Positions 19,491-31,372 of a DNA stretch of 64,000 nucleotides are shown piece by piece. The stretch covers positions 4,780,624 through 4,844,623 of the forward strand of contig NC_065431.1 of the NCBI RefSeq assembly GCF_024362695.1, in the 5' to 3' direction. The DNA comes from Pectinophora gossypiella. Taxonomy: Eukaryota; Arthropoda; Insecta; Lepidoptera; Gelechiidae. Every line of letters starts with the position of its first letter. Position 1 is the first letter of the stretch. The notes beneath the pieces are model-generated. The model saw nothing but the letters and a program-made list of their open reading frames with translations, ran no database searches and was not told the DNA's origin. Both the position numbers and the translations under genes were made by a program.

Positions 19491-19907
19491 GGTCGACATG
19501 GCAATTCTCTAGTGACGAGACGTTTTCAATATCGATATATTTTTATTATGTAAGTATGTAACAAAATGTGAATAAAATAATACCACGTTTTCATTTAAGT
19601 TAATATTTATTCATCTGAATCATCTAACGTATCGCTACAAAAACTTAAAGAATCTTCGTCACTGGTATCTGCGACTTTTATAATAAAATATTCCATTTCA
19701 TTTTCCATTCGCATGTCTTTTTCCCAATATTCATAAAAACACAATAGTAATAAATTATGGGAGCGAGATTATAATCGATAAACGCGGGCGATACGGACTC
19801 GTGCGACACTAAGACTAAGACGCCGCGGGGACTGTGCGGGTGTGCGGGGCGACCCCGCCTCCGCGGCTCACCTCATGCCCCGATTGCCATGTCGACCTGT
19901 CGTCAAC
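19491..19907 (-). mobile_element. TIR element T1, copy 2
   Basis: Same termini as 8648-9169 (GTAGACGACAGG.. / ..CCTGTCGTCAAC). The interior keeps only the C-terminal acidic tail of the small protein and the GC-rich end; the central part is deleted. Non-autonomous. Confidence 0.7.
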
Positions 19908-19974
19908 TATACTGACAGTAGCAACAGGCTCGCCCCGTATTACACGGGCATTAAACATAGCAGGTGAGGAGAGG

Positions 19975-20445
19975 GTGTAGAAAGGGACGGATGATTGACG
20001 GCTGTTAATTTAAAATGAATGGGTGAATAACTCAGGGGAGATAGGGGATAGGGCGGCAATAAGGCCGCCAGATAGTACTGTATCTATCATCGTCTGTGTT
20101 AATTTATTTTGTATGTTGTGTGCAATAAAGTATATTTGATTTGATTTGAGATAAAGGTATCTCGCTGGTATGCAACCCGTTTGACGTGTGTTCCATATAT
20201 TTTATGCCTGTCGATTACCCGTCCCTTTCTTTTTCAAGTGATAAGAAAATGACAGGTATAACTTAAAATACGATTACGATTGGGAAATTGGTCTATGTAC
20301 TGCGGAACGGAAGGCGACAGGGGCAACCACCGTTCTAAACGCCCTATCTATGGAGTAATGGCGATTACTCCACCGACAAGAGCGCAGCTCTTAAATAAAG
20401 AGATAACTTAAAATTTGATGGTGTGTTCAGGAATTAGCACCACTT
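19975..20445. mobile_element. MITE family M1, copy with an insert
   Basis: M1 blocks (GGGACGGATGATTGACGGCT, then GATTACCCGTCCCTTTC and GGAATTAGCACC) are separated by other sequence, including a 20-nt LINE-tail-like piece (ATAAAGTATATTTGATTTGA) and a segment at 20285-20400 that also occurs at 37020-37145. Confidence 0.5.
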
Positions 20446-20628
20446 ATTGTTTTTAAGTACAGAATTACACTTGTTTCATGTCGCCACGTGCGGTGTTTGC
20501 ATCGGTAATTGGTAACAGGAAACACGAGAAAAATTGTCGCTATTTCAACGAAGAAAAAGAAGAAATAATACTTTACGAGAAGAATTTACAGTTTATTGGC
20601 GTAAGATATACAAATTAAACATAAACAT

Positions 20629-20923
20629 AAATAGCCTATATACGTCCCACTCCTGGGCACAGCTCAATCAACCGGAGAGGGTATGGAGCATACTCCACCA
20701 CGCTGCTCCACTGCGGGTTGGTGGAGGTGTTTTTACGGCTAATAGCCGGGACCAACGGCTTAACGTGCCCTCCGAAGCACGGAATCAACTTACTTTTTCG
20801 GACAATCAGGTGATTCAAGCCTGAAAAGTCCTTACCAAACAAAGGACAGTCTCACAAAGTGATTTCGACAATGTCCCCATCGGGAATCGAACCCGGACCT
20901 CCAGATCGTGAGCCTAACGCTCA
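20629..20923 (-). repeat. tRNA-derived SINE, truncated head (family S1)
   Basis: Nearly the whole S1 body and most of the head on the minus strand. The outer part of the head (the box A side) is missing. Confidence 0.7.
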
Positions 20924-21047
20924 CCATATAATACAAATTAATTATCCAAAAAAAAACATAACTTACATAGTGTTTCGGGTTCAAATCCCGACTCCGGCTC
21001 TGTTGGCAACATCCAACAAATTATTATTTTTTACTTTTTAATACGGG

Positions 21048-21335
21048 AGGAGCTCGGTGGCGCAGCGGTAAACGCGCTCGGTCTGCGACTGTTGAAGTTA
21101 AGCAACTTTCGCAAAGGCCGGTCATAGGATGGGTGACCACAAAAAAGTTTTCATCTCGAGCTCCTCCGTGCTTCGGAAGGCACGTTAAGCCGTTGGTCCC
21201 GGCTGCATTAGCAGTCGTTAATAACCATCAATCCGCACTGGGCCCGCGTGATGGTTTAAGGCCCGATCTCGCTATCCATCCATAGGGAAGGCCCGTGCCC
21301 CAGCAGTGGGGACGTTTATGGGCTGATGATGATGA
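21048..21335 (+). repeat. SINE with chimeric tRNA/5S rRNA head (family S3)
   Basis: The head starts GGAGCTCGGTGGCGCAGCGG, a tRNA-like 5' part with box A character, and continues into GAAGTTAAGCAAC..GGATGGGTGACCAC, which resembles the 3' half of eukaryotic 5S rRNA. The body (CGTGCTTCGGAAGGCACGTT) is shared with S1 and S4, and the tail ends GGGACGTTTATGGGCTGATG with a GAT-type terminus. Minus copies lie at 2405-2497 and 31089-31372. Confidence 0.75.
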
Positions 21336-21547
21336 CTTTTTAATACATAAAATGGGAATACTTTTTTTTTCTTCTACGATCAACGAACTAAAATAACGTA
21401 TAATAATTTTGTGTGCGTAATTAATTAATAATATAACGTGGTCAACTCATAGTCGCTGTATTTTTTACCATCTACACACCAGGCAGAGCATAACAACATC
21501 TGTGTACGACAGTCTGTAAACCACTGAATTCGAATTATGGGTTAATA

Positions 21548-21730
21548 GGACAGGCAGAGGAAGACCTAGATAGAAGGACGTATATTGACCAAATTGGAAA
21601 TGTTCTTAGTAAAGGTTAAGTATGAAGCGATTGATGAATGTGGAGGAATCAAGAGAAGTGTGTCAGAATTCCATAGTCTCTGCTTACCCCGGTGGAAAAT
21701 AGGCGTGAATTCATGTATGTGTGTAGTAGT
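21548..21730 (+). pseudogene. LINE 3' tail, degenerate (family L2)
   Basis: Matches 37700-37909 (GGACAGGCAGAGGAAGACCT.., AAGCGATTGATGAATGTGGA) with several deletions. Confidence 0.6.
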
Positions 21731-22066
21731 TTCACGTGAACGTAGTAAGTAATATAAATAAAAAAACGGTGTGTTCACGTGCCTTCACTGTGCGCGGGAG
21801 TTCACTGTAAAGATAGGCTACTTAAGCCATCTTCGGGTGCATCAGCGTCGTGCCGACTAGGAGTCGAATTGGTCGCCATGGCCGAAATCTGTCGGAGATC
21901 ATCATACATACATACATAAACTCACGCCCGTTATCCCTAATGGGGTGGGCAGAGCCACAAGTAATCAAAGACAACTTGCAGCCACTGTTGATACGAAGTC
22001 CTAAGATGGATTATGATGAACCTTATGGTGATAAGGGATCAGCCTATCGCCCATAACATTAGCCCG

Positions 22067-22200
22067 TCATTTAGAGGACACAATCCCTCTGTCGGTTTTT
22101 ACGACATGCCCGGGAAGACAAGCAGCTGAACGTGTTCTATGTTTTTTATTTGCTCCCAGAACAACATAGAAGCGAGAAGAAGCGTATGAAATCATCATCA
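22067..22200 (-). repeat. Dispersed repeat with GANKKHR frame
   Basis: The minus strand encodes VLGANKKHRTRSAACLPGHV, and the plus strand at 27608-27720 encodes the same with one change. Preserved sense in two copies suggests a fragment of a mobile-element protein, but the family was not recognised. It ends against a (CAT)n run. Confidence 0.45.
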
Positions 22201-22367
22201 TCATCATCATAAATAAATAATAAAAATATAAAGGTTTTATTATTTTTTTCAGATACCGCATTGATGCTTGTGGACAAAAAGCGCGACCCCCGTTCTTAAA
22301 TTATTATCATTTTCTTCAGGGACATTAATTACGGTGAAATAGCTTCCACTTGATTTTTGATAGTACG

Positions 22368-22490
22368 GTTACGAGCATTAATATGTATACACTTTGGTAC
22401 CATGTTACGTTAACTTTTTTGACAAATTGAACTGTAAGTCTCACTAAATGTCAAATATGTTAGTGCGAAAGAGTCCTAAAGTGGGTACAT
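22368..22490 (-). mobile_element. MITE family M3, minus copy
   Basis: Reverse complement of most of the copy at 15945-16088, ending near 22490 where a different repeat (CCTAAAGCGGGCA..CCTAAAGTGGGCA, 22490-22755) begins. Confidence 0.55.
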
Positions 22491-23029
22491 TAGGGGAAGG
22501 GGGCCTAAAGCGGGCACCGTAAGATAAAATAAGAGCAAAATGGTAACAAAATGATACTTTTAAGCAACTGTTATTGCTAACAGATGGTAAATTTATTGTA
22601 GTTTGATAGTTTATATTAAAATTTTTCGCTTTGAAAATACTAAAACCGGAAACCAAATGTGAAACCCTTACAAATGCCCGCTTTGCCCGAGGGGTGGCCT
22701 AAAGTGGGCATGGGCTTATGGGCAAAACGGGCACCCAATGGGTAAAGTGAGCATACATCATTTTTTTATTATATCATGAAACACTGAGGAATCATAAATT
22801 TATAAAAATACAAAAGAAAAATACAAAAGATAAAAATACAAATACATATGAATGTGCACTTTATTAAGTGAAAAAGAAATTCTTCTGTCGTTGACGTGTT
22901 TGTTTGCAAACAATCAAGTGACTAGTATGGACTATTGGACTAGTAGTTGGAAGGCGTGGGTGGGGTGAGGGGTGTATCAACGCGAGCCGACGTCTTGACT
23001 GGCGCAAACCTTTTTGTACTTGTTTACGC

Positions 23030-23150
23030 GCGCAAAATGCGAATTTGATTGAACCGAGTAGCTCGGCCGAGTACTCGGTTGAAAAACAATTGAGCCGAGT
23101 AAAACTCGGTACTCGTTACTCGGCAAAAGTGTTACTCGGCATCTCTAATA
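23030..23150. repeat. ACTCGG-rich stretch
   Basis: Seven or more ACTCGG or rotated copies in both orientations within 110 bp. No family was assigned. Confidence 0.5.
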
Positions 23151-23382
23151 ATTATGTACTCGACTAGTGAGAAAATAGGTAATTATCCCGTTAAAGCTGT
23201 ACAACGCTATCTACATTGTTTTTAGGGAACTTTCTAAGTCCCTCTTTATGTTGAAATAGGTTCTTAGTAGATTTTTGATGGTATGTATTTGTCGTTTTAT
23301 ATTTTACTGTAAATAAAACATAGTTTAGCTGTTTTCCATAGTGTCCTCATTGTTAAAAAAAAAAGTAAAATTCAGTCAACAA

Positions 23383-23630
23383 TGGTGCTGATTCCTGTAG
23401 ACACCATCTAATTTTATTTTGTCATTTACTTATCCGCCGAAAAGGATAGGGACGGGTAATCGACAGGCATAAAATGTATTGAACACACGTCAATTTTATG
23501 CAAAAAATTACAAATTCATTAATTTTAAAATTAACAGTTTTCAATCACCCGTTCCTTTTCTTTTTAGTAGATAAGAAAAATACGGGTATAAATAAAAATT
23601 AAATTATGATGTGTACAGGAATTAGCACCA
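23383..23630. mobile_element. MITE family M1
   Basis: Left end ATTCCTGTAGACACCATC, right end GGAATTAGCACC, with inner inverted GGATAGGGACGGGTAATCG / CACCCGTTCCTTTTC. More compact than 228-602. Confidence 0.6.
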
Positions 23631-23787
23631 ATAAACGTGACAATATTTGTCTAAAAAAGGTAGATCTATTAGTTAGTGATTTAGACAGTAATTAAGACAA
23701 ATTGTTAGTGAATTTAATATACTTACAAAATCTTTTACTAAATTTCACAGACCGTTTATTAAGTAATATGATAATAAAGTCATATAC

Positions 23788-24329
23788 AGGATGTTAGTGA
23801 CATCGTAACGAAAACTTTGAGGGATGATTCAGACCATGATTCTGAGTTGATATTAAGTGGAATTTGCCGTCGCAAAAGTATGGAACTGAAAATAATAATA
23901 AAAAACACACATACATTTTTCGACAGGAAATTTCACTTGATATCAACTCAGAATCATGGTCTGAATCATCCCCCTGAGTATTTGCGTTACGGTGTCACTA
24001 ACACCCCTACCTACTTGTATGGCTACCGTATGTTCAAGAACATAATAAATAAATAAATAAATAAATCAACATACAAGCACAAGTGCGGGGTGTAAGTGAC
24101 ATCGTAACGAATACTGAGGGGGATGATTCAGCTGATTATTTTGAGTTAATATCAAGTGAAAAGTCATTTTCTTTTCGACTCCATCGCAAAAGTATAGAAT
24201 TGAAAAAAATTAAAAAAACTAAAAAAAAATAAGAATTTTGCGACGGAAAATTCTACTTGATATTAACTCAGAATCATGGTCTGAATTATCCCCCTGAGTA
24301 TTCGTTACGATGTCACTAACATCCTGTAT
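23788..24329. mobile_element. Hairpin MITE family M4, third dimer
   Basis: First hairpin 23788-24008, second 24086-24329. The spacer again contains CTACTTGTATGGCTACC, here enlarged by an AATA simple repeat. Confidence 0.7.
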
Positions 24330-24499
24330 ATAGCTGCATTGCGAAGAAAATTATAAATTGTTTTGACGATAATTCGGCTGCAGCTGAAAATCAGCGCTAT
24401 AATCTAACTACAGCTAGGCTATGCCATTTTCTGAGCTGCAGCCGTTTCGGAATAATTTATAATTCAATTGGTATTTACAATTGAATTATATCACTAAAC

Positions 24500-25012
24500 A
24501 ATGTGTACATTTAAATTAATCAAATCAAATCAAATCAAATCAAATATACTTTATTGCACAGAACTAGAATTTCAACAATCAGACATAACACATGAATACA
24601 GTACAATAATTAATAATTCAAATTCAAAAATATCTTTATTCAGTAGGTAACATAGTTACACTTTGAATCGTCAATTTTTACATAACGAACGTCTCATCCG
24701 CCTAAACTACTGCAGCTTCTCACAACCTGTATAGTCGGGGAAAAGAAGCTGCAAGAAAAACCTCGGCACAGGGCCCTAGACGTTCTTTGAAAAAATAAAA
24801 TATTGGTATACAATTGAGTAATTTAGCTGCCTAATATCAGTTCTCTTAATATCTATTAAATCTGTTAGTAAGAACTTGTGTTTCATTTTACATACCTACA
24901 CAGTTGGCGTTGGTCTAACAGAAAGCTCGGTGAAGCGTAGGTACTTAGTTCATCTTGCGAGGGATGTACCTTAGGCTTCTGACTACCCTAATTGGGATAA
25001 AGTCGTCAGGTT
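24500..25012 (+). repeat. Cluster of LINE/SINE 3' ends (ATCAA repeat, R2, R3)
   Basis: An (AATCA)n-type start with TATACTTTATTGCACA (24516-24560), then an R2 copy (24611-24787) and an R3 copy (24896-25010). All are short, directly repeated elsewhere in the window, and non-coding. Confidence 0.55.
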
Positions 25013-25164
25013 ATGTTATGTTGTTATTAATCCGCACGAATCCAAATCCACATTTCTTAACGGCAAAGGATATTCATTAATTAAAGGATATTCATTAATT
25101 AACTTGGAATCTTAAAATTTTGAGTAAATGAATTTACTAGTTAAACTTGTTCCATATTCGACAT

Positions 25165-25435
25165 TTTTTTTTGAGTGACTTATTGATTTGCCGCAGATGG
25201 CATTAACTACCTACTTGGCCGGACAAATGGGGAGCGCTGAAGGCTCTCACCCGGTACAAAATTTAAGACAACATGCCTGAGTGTGCCAGTTGGGCGCGAA
25301 CCTCGGCTCAGGGCGTTGTCTGAGAGGAAAAATATTTGAAATAATTAATCGATCCTAGTGGGTCGATATCGATAAGCGCTGATTGAGGGAAATCGTAGAC
25401 CACGCCGGCGGGGTCGGTATCGGGGTGAGCTATAT
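25165..25435 (+). repeat. SINE-like repeat family S5
   Basis: Runs from GATTTGCCGCAGATGGCATT through GGGCGCGAACCTCGGCTCAG to GGGGTCGGTATCGGGGTGA. Other copies: 30136-30345, 30635-30830, 37170-37300, 38926-39260. The function is unknown; the consistent ends suggest a SINE or LINE tail. Confidence 0.6.
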
Positions 25436-27405
25436 TCGACCACATTTTCAGTTAACATCAGGTGAGGTTGTGGTCAAAATGGAACCTATTTGAAATTTAA
25501 AAAAAAAGTAGCTATGCAAGCAGCACTTATTGTATTGGTGCAATAAAATACAGCACAGTACACTTATTGTATTGCAATACTTAGGCGTTATCCATCTTTT
25601 CAAATGATTTAAACAGTGTCTAGGAGGTACTTTTTTCATGACTATATATAATATATCCGGGGTGGGCTTCTGGAGTAGGTAGTTTTGGACGAAGCCAATT
25701 GTGGTTTTGTTTTTGTATTTTGACGAAGCTTGTGCGGATTTTATTATGTATGAATTGGATATGCTTTCCCTTATTTTTTTTTAATATGAATGTTGGTACT
25801 GACGAAGCCTGTGGTGGATTTACATTCTGTTTTTTTTTATTATTATTGTATCTGAATAAATATTAACATGATGGGTTGGGTATATATATATAAATATTTG
25901 GTTTTATTGCAAAAAAACTTCAATAAATGGGGTAATTTATTTATTTGATTGAATGCATTGTTTCACACTGGGATATGACATTGCGCGATCGTCGACACTA
26001 CAAATCTTAAATTACATCAATAACTTTAACTTAGCACTATACAAATACAATAAAAAATAATTTATATAGTTACAAAATAATATTAATACCGAAAGTAGAA
26101 AATAAATGCGGCATAGATCTTTTTGACACACTGTGATTTTGACGCCATCTGCCTGGCAAGAGGTAGCGATGGGAGGATTAAATTTACTTTTGAAAAACTT
26201 TATTCACTTTATTCACCTGGGTGCATTAATTTTTTTAAGTTTATTCACCGAAGTATTGAACCTTTTTATCAGTAAAAATCCCTTCGTAAACGTGCCGAAG
26301 TTTGGCATTATTGCCGCTTGAAAAAAATTCTGCAGGTTGGGACTATATTACGGATCAGTTCAAAGAACACGCTCGTTTTCAACCCATTCTCAGATATTTT
26401 AAAAAAATGTGGCTGAACCCAGAAAACATACTTTCATGGTCGGTAATTTATACTTGAGGCCCAATTGCAAGCCTATTACATGAAAATATTACTGTAGGTC
26501 ATTTTCTGGAAATGGTATTACCATTACTATGACTGGGTGAATAAAGTTTACTATTTATTTATATTACATGTCTTTTGTTTTACCACGAGCGATGCAGGTG
26601 ATTAAAGATTACTAAAAGTTTGTTTAATGCACCTAGGTGAATTAAGTTTACGAAAGGGAGGATTTTGATGTGACTTATTGTAGATTTGCCGCAAAAGACA
26701 TTGGCTACATGACCGTACAAATGGTTAGCGCTCAGCTTTCTTCATTCATAATCATATAAGTATACCTACTTGTCATAGTTCAAACATATTATTATATAAA
26801 TGAGATTCTAAAATCACTAAATTAGAAAATCACTTTTCTGGTTCAGACAATATACTAGACAAATAGATAAATCTTATGTTAATAGCTTAATCCAAGCTTA
26901 ATCATTTATAGGTTAACAATTTTTTTTTCTTCGCTCAATCAAGGGACAGGCTAAGATCATGAAGCCATGCTGCCTAGTCATTAGTAAATTCCCATCGCTA
27001 CCTCTCCGGGACCGTTTTTACTTTTTGTTATCAGGCACTGTGTTGGCAAGGGAAATAACGTGTTATGCCTTCCTTAAAGAAATTGGAAAACATAACACGA
27101 TTACTAATAAATAACAAGATTAAAAATAATATTCTGATTCTGACACATCAATAGAAGTTACGTCCATAATCGCGCCTAGTTCCCATTAGGGTAGGCAGAT
27201 ACTATGTGGTATCTTTCACTTCAACTTGTTATTATGGTCCTGGCGCGGCATTTTCGCGTCTTTCATTCTCATACAAATCTTCATACAGGATTTATACATG
27301 GTTAATTAACGTGATGTATGTAGATGTGTATTTTTATAATCCAAAAAGACTGATGGAACTACTTGGCAAGTCATAGCAATGAGGATAAAAACTGCCCATT
27401 TCTCC
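25436..27405. other. Gene-free stretch
   Basis: Mostly AT-rich. A 62-residue frame at 26133-26321 has no recognised relative. A second short S5 head piece lies near 26680-26740. Nothing else is supported. Confidence 0.35.
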
Positions 27406-27408
27406 CAT

Positions 27409-27573
27409 CTGGGGCCTGTTTAATAAAACTTACAATTGTAAATTACAACGACAATTTGATGTTCATTGCTTAGCTAATATGAAACTGCAAAATATTCGTG
27501 ATCACACACCCCGCAATGTACATCAAATTGTCATTGTAATTTACAATTGTAAGTTTTATTAAACAGGCCCCAG
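27409..27573. mobile_element. MITE with 59-bp near-perfect inverted repeats
   Basis: The left arm GGGGCCTGTTTAATAAAACT is mirrored at the right end; the arms match over about 59 bp with two mismatches around a 45-bp loop. A stable cruciform or hairpin RNA is expected. Confidence 0.75.
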
Positions 27574-27607
27574 GTGTCGCTTTTGAGTTTTCTTAAATTT
27601 TGACAGT

Positions 27608-27720
27608 TCCCGCTTGCTTCTATGCTGTTCTGGGAGCAAATAAAAAACATAGAAAACGTTCAGCTGCTTGTCTTCCCGGGCATGTCGTAAAAACCGACAG
27701 AGGGATTGTGTCCTCTAACA
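27608..27720 (+). repeat. Dispersed repeat with GANKKHR frame, plus copy
   Basis: Partner of 22067-22200. The two differ by few bases in the coding sense. Confidence 0.45.
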
Positions 27721-28082
27721 TTACGCATACCCGGCGGCGTGGTATGCGTAATGAATTTACCAACGTTAAAAAAAAAAGTTGCTAACACTAAATAGTTGAC
27801 ATGAAAAAAAAAAAACAACACACATACATTACACATTTGAGCTTCTAGTTTCTATCCTCATTCCACGCAGAATCTGCGACAGCAGCAGGACTGCGGGACT
27901 TCTTACGTGGCGTGCACTCATTAGTATTTTAACTTTGATGTGTCAATTTAAATACTTCTTTTTAATCTTGTTCCTTTTTGGTTTCATCATATCGGAATGT
28001 AACATTTTAATGTACAATTTCATATCGTATGTCGTATCAGCAGTATCCGAAGATGGTCCTTCTGTTTAGGTCAATGACCGAA

Positions 28083-28470
28083 CTCATCAACCCTGGTGTC
28101 AGGGTTACTATTGAGCCGCCAAAGACCTTTGACGTGGCTCATTTAACGACTATATACTTAAGTAAATAGTAGCCGGGACCGACTGCTTAAGAGAAGAGCG
28201 TTGGTCTTTCGGTCTGAAGGTCTCGCGATCACAAAAAAAAACTTTGTGGTCCTTGGTTTGGTTAGGACATTACACCTGATTGCCCGAAAGTAAGATGATC
28301 CGTGCTTCGGAAGGCACGTTAAGTCGTTGGTCCCGGTTACTACTTACTGATGTAAGTAAGTAGTCGTTACATGAGCCATGTCAGGGGCCTATGGGGGCGC
28401 AATAGTAACCCTGACACCAGGGCCGATGAGGTTGGTACTCCACCTCACAACCCACACGATAGAAGATCGT
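28083..28470 (+). repeat. SINE pair, family S4 (minus fragment, then plus copy)
   Basis: A minus-strand tail (28083-28190) is followed by a fuller plus copy (28245-28470) with the shared body CGTGCTTCGGAAGGCACGTT and the tail AACCCTGACACCAGGG..CACACGATAG. The two face each other and could fold back. Confidence 0.55.
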
Positions 28471-28827
28471 TTCGGGTAGAGAATAGAGTTGGGACGAAGC
28501 CTGTCAAATTACCGGAGCTATATTTAACGTAACAGTTTATAGCGTGCAAAAAAAAAAGAAAAAAGAAACGTCAAAATACAAGAACAGAGTAACGAGAAAT
28601 ATAGTTTTTTTGATAATGTAAACATTATCTATGCTTTTGGCATTTGAATTACCAGCACCGCATTTGGCAGAGAATTGCTTTTGTTTTCCTTATAAGTAAA
28701 TTATTTTGAAAAACGATTGGGCTCCCCTGCACTTTAAAGTATATAAATTTCAATGTAAGTATGTATAATCCGTTTTTTATACTTTTATTTATTTAAAAAA
28801 AAAAAACTTCGAGTGGGTGTTTATGCT

Positions 28828-29058
28828 ATACAGGGTGCTAGAGACATCGTAACGAAAACTTTGAGGGATGATTCAGGCCATGATTCTGAGTTGATATCAA
28901 GTGGAATTTTCCGTCGCAAAAGTATAGAATTTAAAAAAAAAAAACTAAAGAAGACATGAATTTTGCTACGGAAAATTCCACTTGATATCAACTCAGAATC
29001 ATGGTCTGAGTCATCCCCCTTAGTATTCGTTATGATGACACTAACACCCTGTATACCT
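28828..29058. mobile_element. Hairpin MITE family M4, single copy
   Basis: One hairpin with both arms (GGGTGCTAGAGACATCG.. / ..TGACACTAACACCCTGTATA) and an A-rich loop. Confidence 0.7.
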
Positions 29059-29499
29059 CTGCCCAACTAGGGATATAGAATGATACTATGTATATTTGTT
29101 CCCTTACTTTTTATTTTGTGTACAGGAGAAATTTGGAAACATTCGAAAATCTGGGTTTTTAGGAACATTCAAAAAAAATATTAAAAAAAAATTACAAGCC
29201 TTGCAACATAAGTAAATCATTTACAAAACTATTTATTTAAATACTTCTTTTCGAAAAAATAAAAAAATATCAAATAGTATTTATTGCCTAAAATAAAAAT
29301 CTGATAACAAAGTAAAATGATGCAAATAAATAAATGAATGAATGAATGAATGAAATTTCTTTAAACTGAAAAAATATATTGATGTCGATTTTAGCGGATC
29401 AAACGTTTATTTTATTTTAATTTGACAGTTAATGCTATCTTTTTCTCGCGGTAAACATTAGTAACTCTGCACCCCGCACCGAGCGCCAAGCTCAATGCT

Positions 29500-29830
29500 C
29501 AAGCCAAATGACACCTTTCGGAGCCCAAGCCAACCTCGTCTGCACGCGGTACATCCTGCTGTTCAACGAAAGAGGCTCTGGCAACCCACCAACACGCACT
29601 GGACCAGCGCGTTGGGCTTATGGTCCAAATCCCCCCTCCGCCCATATTACCTCAACACATAAAAAACGGCCCCCAGTCCCCGGCAGCCCCGCTGTCCGTA
29701 GCTACGGTAGCGGCTACGGTAACGGCGGAGCAGGGGGTGCGAAGAATCTCCGTACTGGATTCGGCTACCACCAACGACGTGAAAAATAAATTGAGTATCC
29801 GGGATGTGGCATAACTGACCGACGGCACAA
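29500..29830 (+). other. GC-richer island, possible mobile-element fragment
   Basis: A GC-richer stretch with three overlapping open frames (29508-29789, 29620-29814, minus 29652-29879). None resembles a known protein. It runs straight into an R3 repeat at 29820, which suggests a transposable-element end rather than a host exon. Confidence 0.35.
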
Positions 29831-30097
29831 TTTTAACACAGTTGGCTCGATCATTATAGACGGCGGTACGGCTAACCACAGCCTAACAGAAAGCTCGATG
29901 AGGCGCGGGTTAGTTCATATTGCGATGGATGTATCTCTGACTATCCCAATTGGGATATAGTCGTGAGTATAAGCAGGGACAATTTTCAGAGTTGTCAAAC
30001 TAAAAAAAAAATAAAGCGTGGTCCAATCGACATCAGTTACATATTACAGAATATAAAATTCCCTTAATTTTTCCAAAATACTTCCAATTTCACCCTT

Positions 30098-30500
30098 TTA
30101 GTATTGTAATAGGGATCTAGTACAACAAACGGAAGCGAAGCGATATGGATATGCGGCTCTCACACAGTACAAAATTTGAGACAACAGGCATGAGGGTGTC
30201 CAGTTGGGCGCGAACCTCGGCTCAGGGCGTCGTCTGAGAGGATAATATTTGAAAGAATTAAACGACCCTAGTAGGTCGATAGCGATAAGCGCTGAATGAG
30301 CGAAATCGTGGACTACGCCGACGGGGTCGGTATCGGGGTGAAGTGTCTGAATCAGAATCATTTATTCAACGTAATTATCATGGATAAACTTGTTGAAGGT
30401 CAATGTAACATTTCTGAATTTACGTCATTTCGCAAGGTGTTATGGCTGAGGAGAAGAAATGACAAGAAACTGCAACAGCAACATATCTTTTAAATCAATG
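30098..30500 (+). repeat. S5 repeat plus a second dispersed segment
   Basis: An S5 body (30136-30345) is followed by TTATTCAACGTAATTATCAT to CATTTCGCAAGGTGTTATG, a segment also present at 17120-17210 inside the hAT-like element. Confidence 0.5.
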
Positions 30501-30634
30501 AGGATACATTACAAGTTATTTAATAACTAGAGAAACACATTCAATACCAGACATTTTTATCATTTAGGTAATCATTAATCTTAGTCTGTTGTAGCAAGCT
30601 TATTGGCCGCAGCTATGAGTTGCGTCATCTTTTT

Positions 30635-30830
30635 TTTTGACGTGACTTATTGTAGATTTGCCGCAGATGGCATTAACTACTTGGCCGGACAAATGGGGAG
30701 CGCTGAAGGCTCTCACCCGGTGCAACGTTTACGACAACAGGCCTGAGGGTGCCCAGTTGGGCGCGAACCTCGGCTCAAGGCGTCATCTGAGAGGAAGAAT
30801 ATTTGAAAGGATTAATCCTTGTGGGTGAAA
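30635..30830 (+). repeat. SINE-like repeat family S5
   Basis: Head and body of S5 (TTTGCCGCAGATGGCATTAA to CGGCTCAAGGCGTCATCTG), ending before the distal GTCGGTATCG part. Confidence 0.6.
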
Positions 30831-31088
30831 TGCGTAATCGCTTCCATTCGTTAAGTATGAAATATCCCTAAAATAGAACATAGCTTTATAGATCTTTAGA
30901 ATTAGAAGTAAAGATAAGATAAGATAGAGTTTAATAAATAATATCATAGTTTTAATATTTTTATCCCCATTTCATGAGATCTCACGTTATAAGGTCAGTC
31001 GGTATAATGGTGCGACCACACTGGAGTTTGTTTGAAGAGCAACGTTGTCAGCCAGGTAGCCAGAAGATATTGCTACTTAGCAATCATC

Positions 31089-31372
31089 ATCATCAGCCCA
31101 TTAACGTCCCCATTGCTGGGGTACGGGCCTTCCGTATGGATGGATAGGGAGAACGGGCCTTAAACCATCACGCGGGCCCAGTGCGGATTGATGGTTATTA
31201 ACGACTGCTAATGCAGCCGGGACCAACGGCTTAACGTGCCTTCCGAAGCATGGAGGAGCTCTCAGAACTTTTTTTGTGGTCACCCATCCTATGACCGGCC
31301 ATTGCAAAAGTTGCTTAACTTCAACAATCGCAGACCGAGCGCGTTTACCGCTGCGCCGCCGAGCTCCTCAAC
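31089..31372 (-). repeat. SINE with tRNA/5S-like head, minus copy (family S3)
   Basis: Full length on the minus strand, from the tRNA-like start near 31372 through the 5S-like segment (31290-31345) to the GGGACGTTAATGGGCTGATG end. Confidence 0.75.

Noticed and set aside
21060..21150. A 5S rRNA gene fragment with function
   Set aside because: Only the 3' half is similar, fused to a tRNA-like start and followed by a SINE body.
29508..29789. A 93-residue Gly/Pro-rich protein
   Set aside because: Three overlapping frames in a GC-richer patch, adjacent to repeat R3; no frame stands out and none is recognised.
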